64,000 nucleotides of DNA from Segnochrobactrum spirostomi (GTDB taxonomy: Bacteria > Pseudomonadota > Alphaproteobacteria > Rhizobiales > Segnochrobactraceae), in contig NZ_VWNA01000001.1 of assembly GCF_009600605.1 (NCBI RefSeq), positions 248,001-312,000 of the forward strand, in the 5' to 3' direction. The position numbers and the translations under genes are program-made. Of the stretch, positions 9,121-21,100 are shown in pieces. Every line of letters begins with the position of its first letter. The first letter of the stretch is position 1. The notes under the pieces were generated by a model, which searched no databases, was not told the DNA's origin, and was given only the letters and a program-made list of their open reading frames with translations.

Positions 9121-12100
9121 GACGGGGTGTCGGTCAGGACATTGCGCACGCGGCCGGACACGGCACCGCGGACGAAGCGGGTGTCCTCGATCATAATCGA
9201 CTGCAGGCTCGCATAGGTCTCGCCGGACAGGCTGATGAGCGCTGTCTGGACCTGATTGGGCGCTAGCTGCACCACCGAATTGTAGACCGGATTGCCGGCC
9301 CCGAGCGCCTCGACGGCATTCGCCGTCGTGGCCGCGTTGCCCGTCGCGGCGTAGCTCGAAAACGTCGTGTTGTTGCGCACCATCGACAGAACGACCGATG
9401 TGTCGGTGTACGACAGAATGGGCTGCAGGAACGCGTAGTTCGAACTCACCGAAGAGAACGTTCCGCTGATCCCGCCCGCGGCAGTCAGGATCGTATACGT
9501 CGTCTTCTGACCATAGGCGGCGCCATCGTCGAGGGCGACGACCGACACGGTCGCGCCGCTGGAAATGGTCGCGACACCGTTGGCGGCGATCAGATCGCTC
9601 ACGCCGTTCGCCAGAATCTCGACCTTGTAGACCGATCCGGCCGAGAACGATGCGTTGCCGTTGACGCGCAGCGTGCCTGGCGAGTTTCCGGGGGACGCGA
9701 TGCCGCCGTCGAGAATCAGCGCGCCAATCACGCCGTTGCCGCCGATCACGCCGGGGGATCCGTCGGGATTGACCCCGACGGTCACCGTAGAATTGGGGAG
9801 TCCGCCGTTGATCTTGAGAACGCCGCCCGAAACCGTCGTCGGCCCTGTATAATCCGGGTTGTAGCTCGTGATGTTGAGGGTGCCGCCGCCGGTCTTCGTG
9901 AAGCCTGAGCTGCCGACCAAAGTTCCCGCGAAGGTCGTGTCGGTGGTTTGGTTGACCGTCAATGTGCCGGCACCGAGGATGATGGTGCCCCCCGTGCCGG
10001 CAAGGGCCGCAATCACCTGATTCTCGTCGCCGAATTCGATGGTGCCGCCCGTCAATGCGAGCGGTGCGGTCGGATCGAGCGCTCCCGTCACCTTCAACGT
10101 GCCATTCAGAACAGCGAGACCGCCCGAGTAGGTGTTGTTCCCCGTCAGCACGAGGCTTCCGGTGCCGGCTTGAACGACGCCGCCGGACCCGCTGATATCG
10201 CCGGAGAATTCGAAATCGTCGGAGCGGTTGAAGGCGAGCGTCCCGTTGTCGACGACGTTGCCGACAATGCTGCCCGTCGTTCCCCCGTCGCCGATCTGCA
10301 GCATGCCGGACGCGATCGTAGTACCGCCGGTATAGGTGTTGTCCGCGGCCAGGATCAGGGTTCCGCTGCCGGCCGTGGTGAGGCCGCCGCTTCCCGTGAT
10401 CGCCTGCGCGATCGTCAGGCTGGTGCCGGCCGCGGGCGAGAAGGTTCCGCCACCGGCGGCGAGGGAGATCGCCCGGTTGGTGGTGAAGGTACCGCTCGTC
10501 GCCAGCGTACCGCCGTTGAAGGACACACCGCCGGTCGTGGCGCCGAGATTTGCGTCCGCGGACACACCGAGCACGCCGCCATTCAGGACGGTGCCGCCGA
10601 GATAGGAATTCGTCCCCGACAGGATGGTCGTGCCCGCGCCGGCCTGAGTCACCGAGCCGGTCCCGGAGATCACACCGGGGAGCGTCGCGGTACCCGACGC
10701 ACCGCCGAAGACGAGCGCTCCGTCCGCGACGATATTGCCCGCGAGGCTGCCGACTCCGGACGCGTCGCCGAGTTGCAGGGTCCCTTGGGCGATCGTGGTC
10801 GTGCCGCTGAAGCTGTTCAGGCCGCGCAGCGTGAGCGTGCCCGCACCCGTCTTCGTCAGCGAGCCTGTCCCGGAAAGCGCCCCCGCATAGGTGCCGTCGG
10901 AGCCTTGAGCGAACACCAGCGAGGCGTTGTCGAGGATGGCGCCGGTCAGGCTCGTGGTGTCGCCCTGCAAAGTGCCGGCGGCGACGGTGGTGCCGCCCGA
11001 ATAGGTGTTCGCGCCGCTGAGGATCAGCGTGCCCGCGCCGGTCTTGGTCAGCGATCCGCCGCCCGAAACGGTTCCGCTCAAGGTGAGCGTCGTGCCGCTC
11101 GCGGGCGCGATGGAGGCAGTGCCGGTCAGCGACACCGACCGGGCCGATTCGAAGCTCTCGGTGGTCACGAGGGTGCCCGTGGACAGCGTCATCGCTCCGT
11201 TGCTCGCCCCGATATCGTCATCGGAAGCGATCTGGAGAGTGCCCGAGGTGATCGTCGTGCCGCCGGTGTAGGTATTCGGACCGACGAGGACCAGCGTGCC
11301 CTGCCCGGCCAGCACCAACCCGCCCGTCCCCGAGACGACGCCACCAAGCGTCAGCGTCGTGGCGCCGGCCGGCGCGAACGTGCCGGTGCCCGTCAGCGTC
11401 ACCGACCGGTTCGACGTGAACGACGCCGTCGTCGCAAGAACCGTCCCGTTCGCCAAGGCGAGGCTGCCCGACGCATCACCGAGATTGGCGTCCGCCGACA
11501 CCTGCAGCGTGCCCGCCGTGATCGTCGTGCCGCCGGTGTAGGTGTTGGTGCCCGAGAGGACGAGGGTCCCTGCTCCGGTCTTGGTCAGCCCGGCGCTGCC
11601 GGCGATGGCGACCCCGAGCGTCGCCGTCCCGGTATCGACCTGGACATAAGGTCCCCCGCCGCCCGCCTGCGTCACCAGCGTCAACGGGCCCGTGCCGTTC
11701 ACCGAATAGCCCGAGACCGCGAACTGCAGCCCGCTCGCGCTCACTGCGCTGCCGACGTCGACCGTCCCCGCCGTGCCCGTGAAGATCCCGAGGCCGCCCG
11801 CGATCCACGACGACGCCACCGTGCCGTCCACGTTCGTCCAGTTCGCCGCCGAACCGTTCCACGTGCCCGAACCGCCGGTGATCGTCCCGCTGCCCGCCGT
11901 GCCGCCGCCGTTCCACCATTGCGTCGACACCCCGTCGACGATCGCGATCAGGTTCACCTGACCCGCAACCGCCGTCTGGATCACGCTCGACGACAGCGAC
12001 GCCGGGACCCCCGACAGAGTCAGACCCGAGCCCGTCACCGTCAGGCTTCCACCGTAGTCGATCAGCCGGTAGCTGCCCGCTTGGAACGTGCCGCCGCCGT

Positions 12101-15100
12101 TCACCGTGACGAGCCCGCCCGACAGCGTCAGGTCGCCGGTCACCGCGATGCGGTCGTTGAGCCCGCTCGACGGCGCGTTCGGCTGCGCCAGATCATAGGC
12201 GAGCGTCGCCCCCGACCCGACCGTCAGCGCCCCGCCGATCGACAGCGTCGCCGCCGTGCCCGACGTGCCCGGCGACAACATCGACCCGCCCGCCAGCGTC
12301 ACCGAGCCACCGATCGAGCCGCCACCGCCGAGCGTCGCCCCGCTCGCCACCGACGCCGAGCCCGCAATGCTGCCCGACACCTGCAGCGTGCCGGCCGAGA
12401 CCGCCGTGCCGCCGGTATACGTGTTCGTGCCCGAAAGCGTCAGCGTGCCGGCACCGGCCTGGGTCACCGAGCCCGTCCCGGAGATCACGCCCGCGAAGGT
12501 CACGTCGTCGGAGCGGTTGAACGCGAGCGCCGCATCGTCGGTCACGTTGCCGACGATCGTGCCCGTCGTGCCCCCGGCGCCGATCTGCAGCGTCCCGGCC
12601 GTGATCGTCGTGCCGCCCGTGTACGTGTTGGAACCGGTCAGGATCAGCGTGCCGGCGCCCGAGGCCGTCAGCGCGCCCGAGCCGGAGATCACGCCCGCGA
12701 GCGTCAGGCTCGTGCTCGAGGCGGCCGCGACCGCGCTGTCCGCAGAAAGCGTCACCGCCCGGTTCGTCGTCAACGATGCGGTGGTCGAAAGCGTCCCGCC
12801 CGACAGCGTGACGCCGGTGGAGGTGTCGCCCAGGTTCGCGTCCGCGGCGATTTGGAGCGTGCCCGCCGAAAGCGTCGTGCCGCCCGCGTACGTGTTCGTG
12901 CCCGACAGGATGAGCGTGCCCGCACCCGTCTTGGAGAGGGACCCGGTGTTGGAGATCACGCCGCTCAAAGTCAGCGTCGTGCCGTCCGCCGTCGAGACGG
13001 TATCCGTCCCCGTCAGCGACACCGACCGGTTCGACGTGAACGACGCCGTCGTCGCGAGGACCGTCCCATTCGCCAGCGTTAGGCCGCCCGCCCCGCCGAG
13101 GTTGGCGTCCGCCGACACCTGCAACGTGCCCGCCGAGATGGTCGTGCCGCCGGTGTACGTGTTCGTGCCCGACAGAACGAGCGTGCCCGAGCCCGCCTTC
13201 GTCAGCGCCCCACCGCCCGAGACCACGCCGCTCAGGGTCAGTGTCGTCGACGACGCCGTCGAGACGGTGCCGGCCCCGGTCAGCGCGACCGCGCGGCTCG
13301 ACGTCAACGACGCCGTCGTCGAAAGCGTACCGCCGTCGAACGTCAGCGAGCCTGCCCCGCCGAGGTTGGCGTCCGCCGACACCTGCAGCGTGCCGCCCGA
13401 GATGGTCGTGCCGCCCGTGTAGGTGTTGGTGCCGGTGAGGACGAGCGCGCCGGAGCCGGCCTTCGTCAGCCCGCCCGATCCGGAGACGATCCCGCTCAAC
13501 GTCAAGGTCATCGCCGACGCCGTCGAGACGGTGCCGGAACCGGTGAGAGAGACCGCGCGGCTCGACGCGAACGTGCCCGTCGTCGAAAGCGTGCCGCCGC
13601 CGAACGTCAGCGATCCCGCACCGCCGAGATTGGCGTCCGCCGCGACCTGCAGCGTCCCGCCCGAGATCGTCGTGCCGCCCGTGTACGTGTTGGTGCCCGA
13701 GAGCGTCAGCGTGCCGGCACCGGCCTGGGTCACCGAGCCCGTCCCGGAGATCACGCCCGCAAAGGTGACGGCATCGGAGCGGTTGAACGCGAGCGTGCCA
13801 TTGTCCACCACATTGCCGGCGATCGAGCCCGTCGTGCCCCCGGCGCCGATCTGCAAGGTGCCGGCGGAGATGGTGGTGCCGTTCTGATAGGTGTTGGTGC
13901 CGGTCAGCACCAAAGTGCCCGCGCCGCCCTTGGTCAGCGCACCGAGATTGCCCGATACCACGCCGCCAAGGGTCAGGGTGGTGCCGCTGGACGCCACGAT
14001 GGTGCCCCCGCCGGGGCCAATGTTGATCGCGCGATCGGAGGTGAACGACGCCGTGGTCGAAAGCGTCCCGCCCGCCAGCGTGACGCCGGTGGAGGTGTCG
14101 CCCAGGTTCGCGTCCGCGGCGATTTGGAGCGTGCCCGCCGAAAGCGTCGTGCCGCCCGCGTACGTGTTCGTGCCCGACAGGACGAGCGTGCCCGCACCCG
14201 TCTTGGTGAGGGACCCGCTGTTGGAGATCACGCCGCTCAAAGTCAGCGTCGTGCCGTCCGCCGTCGAGACGGTGCCGGTGCCCGTCAGCGTCACCGACCG
14301 GTTCGACGTGAACGACGCCGTCGTCGCGAGAACCGTCCCGTTCGCCAAAGCGAGGCTGCCCGACGCATCACCGAGATTGGCGTCGGCCGAGACCTGCAGC
14401 GTGCCGGACGTGATCGTCGTGCCGCCGGTGTAGGTGTTGGTGCCCGAGAGGACGAGGGTCCCTGCCCCGGTCTTGGTCAGCCCGGCGCTGCCGGCGATGG
14501 CGACCCCGAGCGTCGCCGTCCCGGTATCGACCTGGACATAAGGTCCCCCGCCGCCCGCCTGCGTCACCAGCGTCAACGGGCCCGTGCCGTTCACCGAATA
14601 GCCCGAGACCGCGAACTGCAGCCCGCTCGCGCTCACCGCACTGCCGACGTCGACCGTCCCCGCCGTGCCCGTGAAGATCCCGAGGCCGCCCGCGATCCAC
14701 GACGACGCCACCGTGCCGTCCACGTTCGTCCAGTTCGCCGCCGAACCGTTCCACGTGCCCGAACCGCCCGTGATCGTCCCGCTGCCCGCCGTGCCGCCAC
14801 CGTTCCACCATTGCGTCGACACCCCGTCGACGATCGCGATCAGGTTCACCTGACCCGCCACCGCCGTCTGGATCACGCTCGACGACAGCGACGCCGGGAC
14901 CCCCGACAGAGTCAGACCCGAGCCCGTCACCGTCAGGCTTCCACCGTAGTCGATCAGCCGGTAGCTGCCCGCTTGGAACGTGCCGCCGCCGTTCACCGTG
15001 ACGAGCCCGCCCGACAGCGTCAGGTCGCCGGTCACCGCGATGCGGTCGTTGAGCCCGCTCGACGGCGCGTTCGGCTGCGCCAGATCATAGGCGAGCGTCG

Positions 15101-18100
15101 CCCCCGACCCGACCGTCAGCGCCCCGCCGATCGACAGCGTCGCCGCCGTGCCCGACGTGCCAGGCGACAGCGTCGACCCGCTTGCCAGCGTCACCGAGCC
15201 CCCGATCGAGCCCCCGCCCCCGAGCGTCGCCCCGCTCGCCACCGACGCCGAGCCCGCAATGCTGCCCGACACCTGCAGCGTGCCGGCCGAGACCGCCGTG
15301 CCGCCCGTATACGTGTTGGTGCCCGAGAGCGTCAGCGTGCCCGTGCCCGCCTGGGTCACCGCGCCGGTGCCGGAGATCACGCCCGCAAAGGTGACGGCAT
15401 CGGAGCGGTTGAACGCGAGCGCCGCATCGTCGGTCACGTTGCCGCCGATCGAGCCCGTCGTGCCGCCCCCGCCGATCTGCAGCGTCCCGGCCGAGATCGT
15501 CGTCCCGCCCGTGTACGTGTTGGAACCGGTCAGGATCAGCGTGCCGGCGCCCGAGGCCGTCAGCGCGCCCGAGCCGGAGATCACGCCCGCGAGCGTCAGG
15601 CTCGTGCTCGAGGCGGCCGCGACCGCGCTGTCCGCAGAAAGCGTCACCGCCCGGTTCGTCGTCAACGATGCGGTGGTCGAAAGCGTCCCGCCCGCCAGCG
15701 TCAGGCCCGTGGTCGCATCGCCCAGATTGGCATCGGCGGCGATTTGGAGCGTGCCCGCCGAAAGCGTCGTGCCGCCCGCGTACGTGTTCGTGCCCGACAG
15801 GACGAGCGTGCCCGCACCCGTCTTGGTGAGGGACCCGCTGTTGGAGATCACGCCGCTCAAAGTCAGCGTCGTGCCGTCCGCCGTCGAGACGGTGTCCGTG
15901 CCCGTCAGCGACACCGACCGGTTCGACGTGAACGACGCCGTCGTCGCGAGGACCGTCCCATTCGCCAGCGTTAGGCCGCCCGCCCCGCCGAGATTGGCGT
16001 CGGCCGAGACCTGCAACGTGCCGCCCGAGACCGTCGTGCCGCCGGTGTACGTGTTCGTGCCCGACAGAACGAGCGTGCCCGAGCCCGCCTTCGTCAGCGC
16101 CCCACCGCCCGAGACCACGCCGCTCAGCGTCAGCGTCGTCGACGCCGCCGTCGAGACGGTGCCGGCCCCGGTCAGCGAGACCGCGCGGCTCGACGTCAAC
16201 GACGCCGTCGTCGAAAGCGTACCGCCGTCGAACGTCAGCGAGCCCGCCCCGCCGAGGTTGGCGTCCGCCGCCACCTGCAGCGTGCCGCCCGAGATCGTCG
16301 TGCCGCCCGTGTAGGTGTTGGTGCCGGAGAGCACGAGCGTGCCGGAGCCGGCCTTCGTCAACCCGCCCGACCCGGAGACGATCCCGCTCAGCGTCAAGGC
16401 CGTCGCCGACGCCGTCGAGACGGTGCCGGAACCGGTGAGAGAGACCGCGCGGCTCGACGCGAACGTGCCCGTCGTCGAAAGCGTGCCGCCGGAGAGCGCC
16501 AGCGAGCCCGTGCCGCCGAGGTTGGCGTCCGCCGCGACCTGCAGCGTGCCGCCCGAGATCGTCGTGCCGCCGGTATAGGTATTGACCCCGGAGAGGGTGA
16601 GCGTGCCGGTGCCGGCCTGCGTCACCGCGCCGGTGCCGGAGATCACGCCCGCAAAGGTGACGGCATCGGAGCGGTTGAACGCGAGCGCCGCATTGTCGGT
16701 CACGTCGCCTTCGATCGTGCCCGTCGACCCGCCGTCACCGATCTGCAGCGTCCCGGCCGTGATCGTCGTGCCGCCCGTATACGTGTTGGTGCCGGTCAGA
16801 ACCAGCGTGCCGGCGCCCGCCTGGGTCAGCGACCCGCTGCCGGAGATCACACCGGAGAATGCGGTGTCGTCGGAGCGGTTGAAGACGAGCGCACCGTTGT
16901 CGGTCACATCGCCGACGATGGTGCCCGTCGTGTCGCCGTCGCCGACTTGCAGCGTGCCCGCCGCAATCGTCGTCCCGCCCGTATAGCTGCTGTCGCCGGA
17001 GAGGATCAGCGTGCCCGATCCGTTCTGGGTCAGCGATCCGCCGCCGGAGATCGCGCCGGAGAACGTCACGTCGTCCGTGCGATTGAAGACCAGGGCACCG
17101 TCGTTGGTTACGTCGCCCGCGATCGACCCTGACGCCCCCCGTCGCCGATCTGCAGCGTCCCCGCCGTGATCGCCGTTCCGCCCGCATAGGTGTTGTCCGC
17201 GGTGAGGATCAGCGTGCCGGTGCCCGCCTGGGTCAGCGAACCGCTGCCGGAGATCACGTACTCGAAGGTCAGCGAATCCGAACGGTTGAAGACGAGCGCG
17301 GCATTGTTGTTCACCGCGCCCGCGATGCTGCCTGACGTTCCGCCGGCGCCGATCTGCAGCGTCCCGTCGGAAATGAAGGTCGTACCGCCGTACGTGTTGT
17401 CGCCGCTCAGCACCAACGTGCCGGCGCCGGTCATGTAGACGCTGCCGCCCACCCCATCGGCTATGGCTCCGGCGAGCGTCAGAACGGTCCCGTCGGCCGG
17501 CACGAAATAGGTGGAACCATCGATCGAGATGTCCCGGTTCGACGTGAAGGTCGCCGTCGTCGCCAACTTGCCGCCGTTGAACCTGATCCCGCCGTCGGCG
17601 GCGCCGAGATTGCTGTCCGAGCCGACCTGAAGCGTCGCGCCGGCGATCACGGTGCCGCCGGAATAGGTGTTCGCGCCGGTCAGAACGACCGTCCCGCCGC
17701 CAGCCGCCCTCAAGGCGCCGCTGCCCGAGATCACGCCACCGAGCGTCAGCGTCTTGCTCGCCGCCGCAGACGCCGTGCCGGTGCCCGTCAGCGACACCGA
17801 CCGGTTCGACGTGAACGACTCGGTCGCGGCCAAGATACCGTCGGCGAGCGCCACGCCTCCGTTCGACGCGCCGAGATTGGCGTCCGCCGACACCTGCAGC
17901 ATGCCGCCCGAGACCGTCGTGCCGCCGGTGTACGTGTTCGTGCCCGACAGAACGAGCGTGCCCGAGCCCGCCTTCGTCAGCGCCCCACCACCCGAGACCA
18001 CGCCGCTCAGGGTCAGCGTCGTCGACGACGCCGTCGAGACGGTGCCGGCCCCGGTCAGCGAGACCGCGCGGCTCGACGTCAACGACGCCGTCGTCGAAAG

Positions 18101-21100
18101 CGTACCGCCGTTGAATGTCAGCGAGCCCGCCCCGCCGAGGTTGGCGTCCGCCGACACCTGCAGCGTGCCGCCCGAGATGGTCGTGCCGCCCGTGTAGGTG
18201 TTGGTGCCGGTGAGGACGAGCGCGCCGGAGCCGGCCTTCGTCAGCCCGCCCGATCCGGAGACGATCCCGCTCAACGTCAAGGTCGTCGCCGACGCCGTCG
18301 AGACGGTGCCGCTGCCGGTGAGAGAGACCGCGCGGCTCGACGCGAACGTGCCCGTCGTCGAAAGCGTGCCGCCGGAGAGCGCCAGCGAGCCCGTGCCGCC
18401 GAGGTTCGCGTCCGCCGCGACCTGCAGCGTCCCGCCCGAGATCGTCGTGCCGCCGGTATAGGTGTTGGTGCCGGACAGGACGAGCGTCCCGGAACCCGCC
18501 TGCGTCACCGAGCCCGTGCCGGAGATCACGCCCGCAAAGGTCACTGAATCCGAGCGGTTGAACGCGAGCGCCGCATCGTCGGTCACGTCGCCGCCGATCG
18601 AGCCCGTCGTCCCGCCGTCACCGATCTGCAGCGTCCCGGCCGAGATCGTCGTCCCGCCCGTGTACGTGTTGGAACCGGTCAGGATCAGCGTGCCGGCGCC
18701 CGAGGCCGTCAGCGCGCCCGAGCCGGAGATCACGCCCGCGAGCGTCAGGCTCGTGCTCGAGGCGGCGGCGACCGCGCTATCCGCAGAAAGCGTTACCGCC
18801 CGGTTCGAGGTGAATGATGCGGTGGTCGAAAGCGTCCCGCCCGACAGCGTGACGCCGGTGGAGGTGTCGCCCAGATTGGCATCCGCGGCGATTTGGAGCG
18901 TGCCCGCCGAAAGCGTCGTGCCGCCCGCGTACGTGTTGGTGCCCGACAGGACGAGCGTGCCCGCACCCGTCTTGGTGAGGGACCCGCTGTTGGAGATCAC
19001 GCCGCTCAAAGTCAGCGTCGTGCCGTCCGCCGTCGAGACGGTGTCCGTGCCCGTCAGCGTCACCGACCGGTTCGACGTGAACGACGCCGTCGTCGCAAGA
19101 ACCGTCCCGTTCGCCAAGGCGAGGCTGCCCGACGCATCACCGAGATTGGCGTCCGCCGACACCTGCAGCGTGCCGGCCGTGATCGTCGTGCCGCCGGTGT
19201 AGGTGTTGGTGCCCGAGAGGACGAGGGTCCCTGCTCCGGTCTTGGTCAGCCCGGCGCTGCCGGCGATGGCGACCCCGAGCGTCGCCGTCCCGGTATCGAC
19301 CTGGACATAAGGTCCCCCGCCGCCCGCCTGCGTCACCAGCGTCAACGGGCCCGTCCCGTTCACTGAATAGCCCGAGACCGCGAACTGCAGCCCGCTCGCG
19401 CTCACCGCACTGCCGACGTCGACCGTCCCCGCCGTCCCCGTGAAGATCCCGAGGCCGCCCGCGATCCACGACGACGCCACCGTGCCGTCCACGTTCGTCC
19501 AGTTCGCCGCCGAACCGTTCCACGTGCCCGAACCGCCCGTGATCGTCCCGCTGCCCGCGGTCCCCCCACCGTTCCACCATTGCGTCGACACCCCGTCGAC
19601 GATCGCGATCAGGTTCACCTGACCCGCAACCGCCGTCTGGATCACGCTCGACGACAGCGACGCCGGGACCCCCGACAGAGTCAGACCCGAGCCCGTCACC
19701 GTCAGGCTTCCACCGTAGTCGATCAGCCGGTAGCTGCCGGCTTGGAACGTGCCGCCGCCGTTCACCGTGACGAGCCCGCCCGACAGGGTCAGGTCGCCGG
19801 TCACCGCGATGCGGTCGTTGAGCCCGCTCGACGGCGCATTCGGCTGCGCCAGATCATAGGCGAGCGTCGCCCCCGACCCGACCGTCAGCGCCCCGCCGAT
19901 CGACAAGGTCGCCGCCGTGCCAGACGTGCCAGGCGACAGCGTCGACCCGCTTGCCAGCGTCACCGAGCCCCCGATCGAGCCCCCGCCCCCGAGCGTCGCC
20001 CCGCTCGCCACCGACGCCGAGCCCGCAATGCTGCCCGACACCTGCAGCGTGCCGGCCGAGACCGCCGTGCCGCCCGTATACGTGTTCGTGCCCGAAAGCG
20101 TCAGCGTGCCGGCACCGGCCTGGGTCACCGAGCCCGTCCCCGAGATCACGCCCGCAAAGGTGACGGCATCGGAGCGGTTGAACGCGAGCGCCGCATCGTC
20201 GGTCACGTTGCCGACGATCGTGCCCGTCGTGCCCCCGGCGCCGATCTGCAGCGTCCCGGCCGTGATCGTCGTGCCGCCCGTGTACGTGCTGGAACCGGTC
20301 AGGATCAGCGTGCCGGCGCCCGAGGCCGTCAGCGCGCCCGAGCCGGAGATCACGCCCGCGAGCGTCAGGCTCGTGCTCGAGGCGGCCGCGACCGCGCTGT
20401 CCGCAGAAAGCGTCACCGCCCGGTTCGTCGTCAACGATGCGGTGGTCGAAAGCGTCCCGCCCGCCAGCGTCAGACCCGTGGTCGTATCGCCCAGATTGGC
20501 ATCCGCGGCGATTTGGAGCGTGCCCGCCGAAAGCGTCGTGCCGCCCGCGTACGTGTTCGTGCCTGACAGGATGAGCGTGCCCGTGCCCGTCTTGGTCAGG
20601 GACCCGGTGTTGGAGATCACGCCGCTCAAAGTCAGCGTCGTGCCGTCCGCCGTCGAGACGGTATCCGTCCCCGCCAGCGACACCGACCGGTTCGACGTGA
20701 ACGACGCCGTCGTCGCGAGGACCGTCCCATTCGCCAGCGTTAGGCCGCCCGCCCCGCCGAGATTGGCGTCCGCCGACACCTGCAACGTGCCCGCCGAGAT
20801 GGTCGTGCCGCCGGTGTACGTGTTCGTGCCCGACAGAACGAGCGTGCCCGTATCCGTCTTGGTCAGGGACCCGGAGCCCGAGACCACACCGCTCAGGGTC
20901 AGCGTCGTCGACGACGCCGTCGAGACGGTGCCGGCCCCGGTCAGCGAGACCGCGCGGCTCGACGTCAACGACGCCGTCGTCGAAAGCGTGCCGCCGTTGA
21001 ATGTCAGCGAGCCCGCCCCGCCGAGGTTGGCGTCCGCCGCCACCTGCAGCGTGCCGCCCGAGATCGCCGTGCCGCCCGTGTACGTGTTGGTGCCGGAGAG

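Larger units (their letters stand above)
14040..18540 (-). repeat. 4.77-kb in-frame duplication, copy A
   Basis: This block matches 18809-23310 at a constant offset of 4,769 bases before the C6 site and 4,770 after it. The true period is therefore 4,770 bp or 1,590 codons. Similarity starts near 14040/18809 and ends near 18540/23310. The part from 17.15 to 18.46 kb is almost perfectly identical to its partner, while the part near 14-16 kb has more substitutions. About 270 bases of other repeat sequence separate the copies. Boundaries are judged by eye to within a few tens of bases. Confidence 0.85.

Noticed and set aside
9948-13082. Plus-strand open frame of 1,044 codons antisense to the autotransporter, and similar ones at 14124-15974 and 27161-29203
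   Set aside because: They mirror the repeat units on the other strand, are dominated by Arg, Ala, Gly and Gln, show no family motif and arise because GC-rich repeat codons avoid stops in several frames.
8265-17069. A separate second autotransporter gene starting at an ATG at 17069
   Set aside because: The supposed start lies inside a repeat unit with no signal peptide or ribosome-binding site, and the repeat series continues across the C6 site, so it is the rest of the upstream gene.
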